A stretch of 64,000 bases of DNA, taken from positions 3,769,501 to 3,833,500 of the forward strand of contig NZ_JARBAX010000001.1 of the NCBI RefSeq assembly GCF_028807635.1. The letters run 5' to 3'. A program made the translations under genes and the position numbers. The notes beneath the pieces are model-generated. The model made no database searches and had not been told where the DNA came from. It saw only the letters and a program-made list of their open reading frames with translations. This stretch comes from Streptomyces spiramyceticus. GTDB taxonomy: Bacteria > Actinomycetota > Actinomycetes > Streptomycetales > Streptomycetaceae. This document shows, piece after piece, positions 8,885 to 16,764 of this stretch; the first letter of the stretch is position 1; each line of letters begins with the position of its first letter.

Positions 8885-9417
8885 GCCAGAACGTTCTGGA
8901 CTTCGCTCCAGGCGTCTTCGCTGATGGTCGAGCGCATGCGAGTGAAGAGCACCAGGAACTCGGGTCCGTACTTCGCGTGGAACTCCGGATTGTGGCTCGC
9001 GATGTCGCATTCGTTCGCGACGCTGATCTCCATCAAGTCCCGGATCTCCTGCTGCGACAGCGTCCGTATCTCACCGGTGAACCGATCGCGCCAGTGGTCC
9101 GAGTCGTCGTTGAGATGCGGGTACGTGTACTTGCGGTCCATCGCGCCGTAAAGATAAACGAGCCCTTCGGCAGGCTCACCGATCACCTCGGCAACCCGGG
9201 GGCGCTGGTCGAGTTCGAGCATGGAGTACATCGGATCGGGAGACCCGTCGGGCGCGAAGAGCGCGTGCAGAAGTCCCGCCTCCCGGACATCCTCGCGCGC
9301 GCCCCATTCTTCGAGTTTCCGCTCAACCCGCAGCAGATGCGACAGAAGTGTGCCCCCGGGATGCTTTACCTCCCCGGCACCGACACTCTCAAGAAGATCG
9401 ACCGAAGCCTTGCTCAT
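8881..9417 (-). CDS. DUF6817-like, HD-type helical protein
   Basis: 178 residues, soluble and helical, recognised by memory as DUF6817-like. Conserved-looking histidines are at H19 (H-P-G), H27 (S-H-L) and H51 (L-L-H-A), spaced like the metal ligands of HD-domain hydrolases, and there is an acidic patch around 115-125. No catalytic activity is established for the family as far as I know. ATG 9417 has GGAGGGG five bases upstream. It follows the LuxR gene by 170 bases on the same strand and converges on the main operon, so it probably belongs to the cluster, perhaps as a tailoring hydrolase. Confidence 0.6.
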   Translation of the reverse strand: MSKASVDLLESVGAGEVKHPGGTLLSHLLRVERKLEEWGAREDVREAGLLHALFAPDGSPDPMYSMLELDQRPRVAEVIGEPAEGLVYLYGAMDRKYTYPHLNDDSDHWRDRFTGEIRTLSQQEIRDLMEISVANECDIASHNPEFHAKYGPEFLVLFTRMRSTISEDAWSEVQNVLA

Positions 9418-9587
9418 TTCCCCTCCAAGGAGATTGCCTCCAGGGCGGCCGGTGCCTCCTATGGGTGGTCCTGCCGCTCAGCACGCCTGGAACGCTATCC
9501 CGTACCGGAGCGGAGGCACGATGCGGGAAAACCCTGAGAGCCAGGGGATTGACAAAGGACTGTCGCGTACGCATTTGCGCGGGTGGA

Positions 9588-10298
9588 CTACGTCCGTCCG
9601 ATTTCCGCGCTACGGGACCTGCCCACCATCTCGGCGATCTGAGCGCGTGAGCAGATCCCGAGCTTGCCGAAAATGCGCGTCAGATGGGACTCGATCGTCT
9701 TGGGGCTGACGGACAGCTCCCGGGCGATCTGCTGGTTCGTGCGGCCGCCGCTCACCAGGTCGGCGATCTGCCGTTCGCGAACGGTGAGCGAGGCGAGTTC
9801 CGTGTGGTCGACCGGCCCGGCTTCCTGCTGGTCGACGGCGTTGTTCTTCAATGCTGCGATCGCCCGTGCCGAGTTGGCGAACGTGCCGGCCACCAGACCC
9901 TGCTCATTCAGCTTGTCCAGCAGCAGGCCCAGCATCCGCTCCTCCAAGCCCTGCACGGCAGCCTGGGAGCGGAACTGCGAAAGCAGTTTGGGGTCGAGGC
10001 CCGGATCCTCCCACTGCCGCCCCAGGGCGTAGATCCACGACAGGCGATCCGACACCGCGAAGGCAGCCTGCTGGTCTGTGAGATCTTCCGCCATTTGGAA
10101 TATGGATACCAAAGCTAACGAGCCCAGCATCCACTGTCGCGAGACGGGCGTCACGAACACGGCGCGCTCCTCGCCGGAAAGCAGCGCCTCAAGACGATCG
10201 CGAACAACCACGGGAAACGGTTTTGATTGATCGTTGTACTGAATTTTTACTGCACGCGCCACATCGTCTGTCGGACATGGCCACAAGTGCGGAGCCAT
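9588..10298 (-). CDS. LuxR-family regulator with TTA codon
   Basis: 236 residues. The C-terminal 60 or so (L-T-V-R-E-R-Q-I-A-D-L-V ... S-P-K-T-I-E-S-H-L) form a LuxR/GerE helix-turn-helix. The N-terminal 150 residues are helical with no receiver or ATPase motif, so the input is unknown. ATG 10298 is preferred because AGGGGG lies about seven bases upstream; the open frame extends to 10481 without a good start. A TTA codon (complement of 10116-10118, Leu in G-S-L-A-L) makes it a likely bldA target. It is the only obvious pathway-specific regulator of the left-edge cluster. Confidence 0.85.
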   Translation of the reverse strand: MAPHLWPCPTDDVARAVKIQYNDQSKPFPVVVRDRLEALLSGEERAVFVTPVSRQWMLGSLALVSIFQMAEDLTDQQAAFAVSDRLSWIYALGRQWEDPGLDPKLLSQFRSQAAVQGLEERMLGLLLDKLNEQGLVAGTFANSARAIAALKNNAVDQQEAGPVDHTELASLTVRERQIADLVSGGRTNQQIARELSVSPKTIESHLTRIFGKLGICSRAQIAEMVGRSRSAEIGRT

Positions 10299-10501
10299 AG
10301 AACATCCCCCTACCCCGTTTTGCGGCCGGGATAAGGTCAACCGCCCGCAATTCGAGGAATCCTGACAGACGCTCGGCCAAAATTCAATCCAATATTCAAT
10401 ATCATGCCGAGCCGGGTGTCGGCCTGTGCCGGCGGCTATTTCCTCCTCGTTACGGCTGCGGCTGATTCCCTTCTTGATCACTTAATCCGGAGCGGTGCAT
10501 T
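10299..10501 (-). promoter_or_regulatory. AT-rich leader/promoter region of the LuxR gene
   Basis: About 200 bases without a gene. Around 10378-10402 the sequence falls to roughly 70% A+T (repeated AATTCAAT/AATATTCAAT words), striking against the surrounding G+C. This is where the regulator's promoter should lie and is the sort of sequence bound by the Lsr2 silencer; no single -10/-35 pair stands out. Confidence 0.4.
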
Positions 10502-10543
10502 CAGGAGCGAAGGGCGCCCGCGATGCGGGGCCCCTCGCTCCTG
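10502..10543 (-). terminator. hairpin after the secreted lipase gene
   Basis: Arms 10502-10514 and 10531-10543 pair over 13 positions with one mismatch. It lies 15 bases beyond the lipase stop and separates that gene from the LuxR promoter. Confidence 0.65.
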
Positions 10544-10557
10544 TTGCTGGTGACGGG

Positions 10558-11760
10558 TCAGCAGTTGCCCTGGGTCGGTTTGCCGGCGAAGCGGTCGTTC
10601 AGCCAGTCCATTGCCGGGAACGCACCCACCGTCACGCCCCCGATGTGACCGAGCAGCGGATGCGAGCGCCACTGGACCTTTGCGCCCCTGTCGCACCAGT
10701 CCGCGCGCAGCTGCTTGCCGACCGCGTACGGGATCAGCTCGTCGATGCCGCCGTGGTAGAGGTAAACGGGGTGGTCAGGGGTGTGCGTGCCGAGCTTCGA
10801 CTCGCCCAGACGCTGCTGCCAGTCGGGCTCGTCGAGCGGGTTCTTCACGGTGACGTCGGAGATGCTCTGGAAGAGGCCTGCGACGGTGTCGATGGCGACG
10901 CAGTTCTTCTTCATGAAGTCGACGTAACCGCGCCCCTTGTCATTGAGGTACTTGTCGAGCTCCAGCTCGGGGAAGGCCGCGTCCTGACCGGTGGCCGCCA
11001 TGAGGATCAGACCGGCCCCGATGTTGCCGTCGTTGAAGTCCGCGACCTTCATCAGGTCGGCCGGTACGCCGCCGGTCGCCGTCCCCTTGACCTTGAGCTC
11101 GGGGGCGTACGAGTCGTGCAGTTCGGCGGCCCAGCTGGAGGCCTGTCCGCCCTGCGAGTAGCCCATGATGCCGACCGGCGAATCCTTGCTGAGCCCCGCC
11201 TCCGGGTGGCGGATCGCGGCGCGGGCCGCGTCGAGGACGGCCCGCCCCTCGGCGCGGCCGACCGTGTAGGTGTGGTCGCCGGGGGTGCCGAGGCCCTCGT
11301 AGTCGGTGACGGCGACGGCCCAGCCGCGCTGGACGGCCTGGTTGATCAGGCTGGCCTCGACGGTGGTGCCCTTGGGGAAGCCGGCGCTCGGCGCGCACTG
11401 GTCCCCGAGCCCGACTGTCCCGACGGCGTACGTGACGAGCGGACGCGGCCCGGTCCTGCCGTCATTGGGCACGATGACGGTGCCGGATACGACGTTGGGG
11501 ACGCCGTTGGCAGTGGTGGAGCGGTAAGTGATGTGCCACGACTTGGTGTTGGTGGGCTGGCCGGGGAGAGGGTGGAAGGAGGCGGGCGCGGAGCTGACGA
11601 TGTCGCCCGGGGCGGTGGTGCTGGTGGTGGCGGTCGCGGTCGCGGTTGGGGCGGCGACAGTGGTGAAGGCGAGTGCGGCCAGGGCGGTGAGGGTGGTTAG
11701 GGCGGTGAGGCTTGCGGTCAGTCTGTTCCGGTGGTGCTGCTTGCGGCTCATGCGGCTCAT
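10558..11760 (-). CDS. secreted lipase (LIP/secretory lipase family)
   Basis: An alpha/beta hydrolase of 400 residues with a signal peptide: a basic N-terminus, then a long Ala/Thr/Leu core ending around residue 40. The nucleophile elbow is G-Y-S-Q-G-G. A likely acid lies in Y-H-G-G-I-D-E-L-I-P, and a late H-I-G-G supplies the His. It fits the secretory-lipase family that cleaves acylglycerols or other esters outside the cell. ATG 11760 is chosen because GGGAGAG lies four bases before it; a second ATG follows three codons later. Substrate range cannot be read. Confidence 0.82.
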   Translation of the reverse strand: MSRMSRKQHHRNRLTASLTALTTLTALAALAFTTVAAPTATATATTSTTAPGDIVSSAPASFHPLPGQPTNTKSWHITYRSTTANGVPNVVSGTVIVPNDGRTGPRPLVTYAVGTVGLGDQCAPSAGFPKGTTVEASLINQAVQRGWAVAVTDYEGLGTPGDHTYTVGRAEGRAVLDAARAAIRHPEAGLSKDSPVGIMGYSQGGQASSWAAELHDSYAPELKVKGTATGGVPADLMKVADFNDGNIGAGLILMAATGQDAAFPELELDKYLNDKGRGYVDFMKKNCVAIDTVAGLFQSISDVTVKNPLDEPDWQQRLGESKLGTHTPDHPVYLYHGGIDELIPYAVGKQLRADWCDRGAKVQWRSHPLLGHIGGVTVGAFPAMDWLNDRFAGKPTQGNC

Positions 11761-11930
11761 GCGGCTCTCCCAATGTGCCAATGGGGGGCTGGGGTCGTTG
11801 CCGCGACGGTAGTGACTGACCGGTAGGTATGGGGCTGACCGGGAAGCTCAGCTTTGCTGACCCGGGGTATCAACGCCGGGCGCGGGAGAGGGAACGAAGC
11901 AGTCAACGCCCCGGGACGGGGTGAGAGGTC

Positions 11931-12281
11931 TCAGACGCCGAACAGGACCCACCCCGCCGCGACCGATCCCAGTACCGCGCCTCCGTAGCAGAACACGTTG
12001 ATCAGCCTGCTCAGCCGTTTGAGCTGCAGGCCGTCGTACAGCGTGTAGCGGAAGCGATGAGCCCAGTGGAAGAGACACAGCACGCACAGCCCGAACAGCA
12101 CGATTTTGGTGACGGGGTGCCGCAGCACCGACAGGAGGTGCGCATGGTCGGGGAACGAGAGCCAGCCCAGGGGGAAGGCGATGCCGAACAGGAACAGCAG
12201 GACGGGGACCAGCAGTGCCGCGGCCATCCCGCCTGCGCTGAACAGCAGCCACAGCAGCGGTTCCGGTGATTTCCTGGCCAT
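11931..12281 (-). CDS. frdD: fumarate reductase membrane subunit D
   Basis: 116 residues with three predicted membrane helices (about 8-35, 52-75 and 90-113), the size and layout of FrdD, one of two quinone-site anchors of quinol:fumarate reductase. It follows frdC after 12 bases and ends the four-gene operon. Sequence identity in this subunit is always low, so assignment rests on helices, length and position next to unmistakable A and B subunits. Confidence 0.8.
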   Translation of the reverse strand: MARKSPEPLLWLLFSAGGMAAALLVPVLLFLFGIAFPLGWLSFPDHAHLLSVLRHPVTKIVLFGLCVLCLFHWAHRFRYTLYDGLQLKRLSRLINVFCYGGAVLGSVAAGWVLFGV

Positions 12282-12293
12282 CGCGCTACCTCC

Positions 12294-12704
12294 TCACCCG
12301 CTCAGGACCAGCCATGTCACGGCCGCCGTCAGCAGCGCCCACAGCACGTAGTGCAGCCCCACGATGGACCTCGGCCGGACGCGTCGGCCGCGCAGCCGTA
12401 CGACCATGGCCCGCGGCGCCAGGCCGAACCAGGTCACGGTGTGCAGCAGGACGAAGAGCAGGGCGATCGCGTTCAGCCCGGTCACCCACCCATTGGCGCT
12501 CCAGTCCTGGAAGCGCTCGTACGCGTCGCCGCCGTCGGCGACCGCCCCCACCATGAGCAGCAGGAACACCACGAACCAGGCGATGAAGACGCTGCTGAGC
12601 TCCCGCAGGACAAAGACGAGGTAGGCGCGGCGATGGAGCCACCAGAAGATGGGGACCGGCTTGCGGTAGAGAGCGGGCCGAGTGGTCCGAGTGGTCCGGT
12701 TCAT
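12294..12704 (-). CDS. frdC: fumarate reductase membrane subunit C
   Basis: 136 residues. The start [12 protein letters not shown] (from residue 11) matches the FrdC pattern, and three hydrophobic helices follow. It anchors the A/B dimer and, with FrdD, exchanges electrons with menaquinone. Its ATG overlaps the frdB stop (ATGA). A longer open frame exists upstream, but this start is fixed by the overlap and the family N-terminus. Confidence 0.85.
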   Translation of the reverse strand: MNRTTRTTRPALYRKPVPIFWWLHRRAYLVFVLRELSSVFIAWFVVFLLLMVGAVADGGDAYERFQDWSANGWVTGLNAIALLFVLLHTVTWFGLAPRAMVVRLRGRRVRPRSIVGLHYVLWALLTAAVTWLVLSG

Positions 12705-13483
12705 CGCGCACCCCTTGGCCACAGAAGGTCTTTGAGCGACTGCGTGGCGGCCGTCAGCTTGTAGCGCTGGATGGCGCCGGCCGGGTCGACGCCTTTGGGG
12801 CAGGCCGTGGTGCATTCGCCGACCAGGGTGCAGGACCAGACGCCCTCGGCGGAGTTCAGCACATCGCGCCGGTCTGCGGCTCCCTCGTCACGCGAATCCA
12901 GGTTGTAGCGCTGGGCGAGAGCGATGGCCGCAGGTCCCACGAAGTCGGGGTCGAGCGCGTACACCGGGCAGGCCGCGTAACAGAGCATGCAGTTGATGCA
13001 CATGCTGTACTGCTTGTACTCGTCCATCTCGTCCGGGGTCTGCAGATACTCGCCCTCGTCGAGCGGCTTTTCCTCGTGCTCGCCCCGGATGATCCAGGGT
13101 TTGACCTCGGTCAGCTTGTTCATGAAGTCGCCGATCTCTACGACGAGATCGCGGACGACGGGGAAGTTGGCGAGTGGCTCGACCCGCACCGGCCCGGGCG
13201 CGGAGTCGGTCAGGAAGGCCGAGCAGGTCAGCTGGGGCTCGCCGTTGACGGTCATGCCGCAGCTGCCGCAGATGCCCATGCGGCAGGACCAGCGGTAGGA
13301 GAGCGTGCCGTCCAGGTGGTCCTTGATGTGGTTGAGCCCGTCGAGGACCGTCCACTCCTTGCGCAGCGGGACCTCGTAGGACTGCCAGGTCGGTTCGCTC
13401 TCCTGCTCCGGCCGGTAGCGGGCGACCTGGAGGGTTATCCGGTCGGTCAGGTCGGTCCGGTCCGTCCGGTCGGTGTCCGTCAT
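12701..13483 (-). CDS. frdB: fumarate reductase/succinate dehydrogenase iron-sulfur subunit
   Basis: 260 residues with all three cluster sites. The [2Fe-2S] site reads [10 protein letters not shown] with a fourth Cys in L-T-C-S. The [4Fe-4S] site is [12 protein letters not shown] and the [3Fe-4S] site is [12 protein letters not shown]. The first 18 residues are an Asp/Thr/Arg repeat (T-D-R-T-D-L-T-D-R) absent from most relatives. It passes electrons between the flavoprotein and the membrane quinone site. It overlaps frdA by four bases. Confidence 0.93.
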   Translation of the reverse strand: MTDTDRTDRTDLTDRITLQVARYRPEQESEPTWQSYEVPLRKEWTVLDGLNHIKDHLDGTLSYRWSCRMGICGSCGMTVNGEPQLTCSAFLTDSAPGPVRVEPLANFPVVRDLVVEIGDFMNKLTEVKPWIIRGEHEEKPLDEGEYLQTPDEMDEYKQYSMCINCMLCYAACPVYALDPDFVGPAAIALAQRYNLDSRDEGAADRRDVLNSAEGVWSCTLVGECTTACPKGVDPAGAIQRYKLTAATQSLKDLLWPRGAR

Positions 13484-15240
13484 GGCTCCTGCCTCCCGTA
13501 CACGCGTTTCCCGGGGGTCCAGCGGTCGATGGTCACCGGGCGGTACTCCACCCGTGGGGTGCCGTCGGGTTCACGGTGGACCAGCGAATGGGCCAGGTAC
13601 CGCTGGTCGTCCCGCGCGGGGAAGTCGGTGCGCTGGTGCGCGCCACGCGACTCCTCGCGCAGCGTCGCGCTGTGCACGATGGTCCCGGCCACGTCCAGCA
13701 TGAACGACAGCTCCAGCAGGGCGATCACGTCGGTGTTGAACGTACGGCTGTGATCGTCGACGGCCGCCCCGCCGAACCGCTCCCGCAGTTCCAGCAGTGT
13801 CCCGGCCGCCGTGGCCAGGGATCCCGCGTCCCGGTAGATCCCGGCGCCGCGCTCCATCGTGTCCTGCATCGCGGTACGGATGTCCGCGACGCGCTCCCGG
13901 CCCTTGCCCTCGGCGTGGTGCGCGACGAGGCGCTCCAGTCGGCGATGCTCGTCGCCGGCCTGTGCGAGAGTCGCGGCGCCGGGGCCGGAACCCGCCGACG
14001 CGGCGGCGTACTCGGCGGCCGCCCGCCCGGCGCGGGCACCGAAGACCAGCAGTTCCGGGAGCGAGTTGGAGCCCAGCCGGTTCGCGCCGTTGATGCTGAC
14101 GCAGGCCACCTCTCCGGCGGCGTACAGGCCGTCGAGACCGGCCGCGCCGTCGATATCGGTGTGGATGCCACCCATCATGTAGTGGACCACGGGCCGCACC
14201 GGGATCAACTCCCGGACCGGGTCGATGTTCTGGTACTTCAGGCACAGCTCCCGTACGAAGGGCAGCTTGGCGTCGATGAGTTCCGCGCCGAGATGGCGCA
14301 GGTCCAGGTGGACGATCGGCCCGTGCGGCGTGGGGGTGGTTCTCCCCTTGTCGAGCTCGTGCACGAACGCCTGCGACAACCGGTCGCGCGGCCCCAGCTC
14401 CATACTGCGCAGCACCGGCCCCGGTTCAGGTTTGCCGAGGTCGTAGTCCTGCAGATAGCGGTAGCCGTCCTTGTTGAGCAGCCTGCCGCCCTCGGCGCGC
14501 GCTGCCTCCGTGATGAGGATTCCGGTGAAGGGCAGACCGGTGGGGTGGTACTGGACGAACTCCATGTCTTTCAGCGGTGCGCCGGCCCGGTAGGCCAGCG
14601 CCATGCCGTCGCCGGTCTTGATGTTGGCGTTGGTGGTGAACGGGTAGACCCGGCCGCATCCCCCGGTGGACATGATGACGGCGTTGGCGGTGATGGTCTC
14701 GACCCTGCCGGTGGCCAGCTCGATCGCCACCACGCCGCGCGCCTTCCCGTCGTCGACGAGCAGGGTGCTGACGAACCACTCGTCGTACCGCACGATGTCC
14801 CGGTACGACAGCGCAGTCTGGAACAGGGTGTGCAGGAGGTGGAAGCCGGTCTTGTCGGCGGCGAACCAGGTGCGCATCTTCTTCATGCCGCCGAACGCCC
14901 GTACCGCGATGTGCCCGTCCGCCCGGCGGCTCCACGGGCAGCCCCAGTGCTCCAGCCGCCGCAGTTCGAGTGGTGCTTCGCGGACGAAGGCCTCGACGGC
15001 GTCCTGATCGCACAGCCAGTCCCCGCCGGACACGGTGTCGTGGGCGTGTTCGTCGAGGGTGTCGTCCGCGCCGGCGACAGCGGCGGCCCCGCCCTCGGCG
15101 GAGACCGTGTGGCTGCGCATCGGGTAGACCTTGGAAATGACCGCCACACTGAGCCGTGGATCGGTCTCGGCGACGGCGATGGCCGCGCGCAGCCCGGCGC
15201 CTCCGCCGCCGACCACGAGGACGTCATAGGAAGCGGTCAT
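13480..15240 (-). CDS. frdA: fumarate reductase/succinate dehydrogenase flavoprotein
   Basis: 586 residues. The FAD-binding G-G-G-G-A-G is at 11-16, and the covalent-FAD His is H44 in [11 protein letters not shown]. Active-site blocks include Q-Y-H-P-T-G and, late in the chain, [15 protein letters not shown] 15240 is selected by AAGGTGG upstream and by the flavoprotein N-terminus; the frame runs further up without support. It catalyses fumarate/succinate interconversion at the cytoplasmic face. Order A-B-C-D is that of QFR-type operons. In an aerobe it may act as an extra succinate dehydrogenase or under microaerobic conditions. Confidence 0.93.
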   Translation of the reverse strand: MTASYDVLVVGGGGAGLRAAIAVAETDPRLSVAVISKVYPMRSHTVSAEGGAAAVAGADDTLDEHAHDTVSGGDWLCDQDAVEAFVREAPLELRRLEHWGCPWSRRADGHIAVRAFGGMKKMRTWFAADKTGFHLLHTLFQTALSYRDIVRYDEWFVSTLLVDDGKARGVVAIELATGRVETITANAVIMSTGGCGRVYPFTTNANIKTGDGMALAYRAGAPLKDMEFVQYHPTGLPFTGILITEAARAEGGRLLNKDGYRYLQDYDLGKPEPGPVLRSMELGPRDRLSQAFVHELDKGRTTPTPHGPIVHLDLRHLGAELIDAKLPFVRELCLKYQNIDPVRELIPVRPVVHYMMGGIHTDIDGAAGLDGLYAAGEVACVSINGANRLGSNSLPELLVFGARAGRAAAEYAAASAGSGPGAATLAQAGDEHRRLERLVAHHAEGKGRERVADIRTAMQDTMERGAGIYRDAGSLATAAGTLLELRERFGGAAVDDHSRTFNTDVIALLELSFMLDVAGTIVHSATLREESRGAHQRTDFPARDDQRYLAHSLVHREPDGTPRVEYRPVTIDRWTPGKRVYGRQEP

Positions 15241-15295
15241 GTCACCACCTTGATGTGCGCGCCCCTGATGTGCACGCCGTGATGCGCGCGCCGGG

Positions 15296-15529
15296 TCAGC
15301 CCTCGTGCTCGCCGCTGTGCTCGTCGTGCACGACCGTGCCGTCGTGGCGGACGGTCCTGATGCGCACGCTGCCGTCATGGAATTCGTGCCGGACCCGACG
15401 GCACCCGCACGCGTACGTCACCTCGTCGATGACGAGCCCCGCGGTGTCGTCCTCCTGGTAGCGCAGACCGTCTACGATCCGGCCGCACGGAGCCCGCTCT
15501 TCGGTGAAGTCGATGGTGTTGCCGACCAT
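15296..15529 (-). CDS. small Cys-containing protein of unknown function
   Basis: 77 residues, acidic and soluble, not recognised. Three cysteines occur: one in E-R-A-P-C-G-R and a C-G-C at about 41-43. The tail is His/Asp/Glu rich. GGAGG lies seven bases before ATG 15529. It is 55 bases upstream of frdA on the same strand and is probably co-transcribed, so it may serve assembly or metal supply of the iron-sulfur enzyme, but nothing in the sequence proves that. Confidence 0.6.
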   Translation of the reverse strand: MVGNTIDFTEERAPCGRIVDGLRYQEDDTAGLVIDEVTYACGCRRVRHEFHDGSVRIRTVRHDGTVVHDEHSGEHEG

Positions 15530-15637
15530 CGCCCACCTCCTCGACGGCTGCGGCCCACGCCGCCTGCGCCTCTTAGCGAGCGTAACGCGGGCAGACTGCC
15601 CCCGCAGGGCGGGCGGGCACAGCCCGCAGTGGGCTGG

Positions 15638-16669
15638 TCACGTCTCCGCAGGCGGACCGACCCCGCCGATCCGGTACGCCCCCGGGGTCGTCCCCGTCCA
15701 GCGGCGGAAGGCGCGGTGGAAGGACGTGTCCTCCGAGAAGCCGAGCCTGGCCGCCAGCTCCGCGATCGGTTCGCGGCCCTCCGCCAGGCCCGCTATCGCC
15801 GCGTCCCGGCGGACCGCGTCCTTGAGCTGCTGGAACGACGTGGCCTCCTCCTGCAGGCGGCGGCGCAGGGTCGCCGGGCTGACCGCGAGGCGGCCGGCGG
15901 TTTCGCCCAGCGAGGGGAGGCGGGGGGAGTTGCGCAGGGACTGGGCCAGGGCGTGGCGGACCTGTTCGGCCACTGTCGTGCCGTACTCGCGGCGGCTGAG
16001 CAGCTCGAAGGGGGCGCCGCCCAGCATCGCTTCGAGTGCCGCCTCGTCCCGTATCAGCGGGGCCGTGAGCCAGTGCGCGTCGAAACCGGCGCCCGTGCGG
16101 TCGGTGCCGAAGCGGACGGGGCAGCCGAAGAGGGTGCTGTACTCGTCCTTGTGCGGGGGCGGCGGATAGTCGAAGTCGGCCCACCGCAGGGGGATACGGC
16201 GGCCGATCAGCCAGCTGCACAGGCGGTGCCAGATGATGACCAGGCACTCGGCCAGGAAACGGTCCTCGTCGCGGTCCAGGTTGTTGCGGACGGTGAACAC
16301 CGCCTCCGCGCCGCCCGGTTCGCGGTCCAGTGCCAGGTCCGGGCCGCCGGGGAACAGGCCGTAGAACGTGGTGCCGCGCTCGATCGCCGCGCCCAGGTCG
16401 CGGCAGCCCAGAGTGGCGTAACACATCATCGCGAAGGTGCCCGGCCTGCTCGGCGCCGAGCCCAGGCCCAGGAACTCGTCCTGCGTGGCCCGGTACAGCG
16501 CCCGGAAAAGGCCCGCGAACTGGGCGGCAGTGATGCGTGCGCGGTCGTCGCCCAGCAGCAGCGGCGGGATGTGGCCCGCCTGGAGCAGCGGCACGGTGTC
16601 GATGCCACGGCGCTCGGCGCCGCGCAGCACAGCCCGCACATGGTGCACGGTGATCGTCCGCTTCGCCAT
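15638..16669 (-). CDS. AraC-family regulator
   Basis: 343 residues. The N-terminal 200 residues resemble the OruR/ArgR-type (Arabinose_bd) ligand domain, with the typical A-A-Q-F-A-G-L-F-R-A-L-Y-R segment. The C-terminal AraC helix-turn-helix has L-G-F-S-E-D-T-S-F-H-R-A-F-R-R-W-T-G and ends T-P-G-A-Y-R. ATG 16669 is preferred over a TTG two codons earlier. It is divergent from the acyl-CoA ligase gene with a 95-base gap and ends just before the frd group, so the ligase is the simplest target. Confidence 0.85.
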   Translation of the reverse strand: MAKRTITVHHVRAVLRGAERRGIDTVPLLQAGHIPPLLLGDDRARITAAQFAGLFRALYRATQDEFLGLGSAPSRPGTFAMMCYATLGCRDLGAAIERGTTFYGLFPGGPDLALDREPGGAEAVFTVRNNLDRDEDRFLAECLVIIWHRLCSWLIGRRIPLRWADFDYPPPPHKDEYSTLFGCPVRFGTDRTGAGFDAHWLTAPLIRDEAALEAMLGGAPFELLSRREYGTTVAEQVRHALAQSLRNSPRLPSLGETAGRLAVSPATLRRRLQEEATSFQQLKDAVRRDAAIAGLAEGREPIAELAARLGFSEDTSFHRAFRRWTGTTPGAYRIGGVGPPAET

Positions 16670-16764
16670 GGTCAACGACGGTAGCGGGGATGAGCGGCAA
16701 GGTCAGTGGTGGTGACGTTTCCCGTCATCCCGCGCGCAGCCCGGTCGTACCTACCTTCGGTCGT

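Noticed and set aside
9549..9580. TTGACA at about 9549 on the plus strand as a promoter
   Set aside because: No matching -10 follows and it would read antisense into the LuxR gene.
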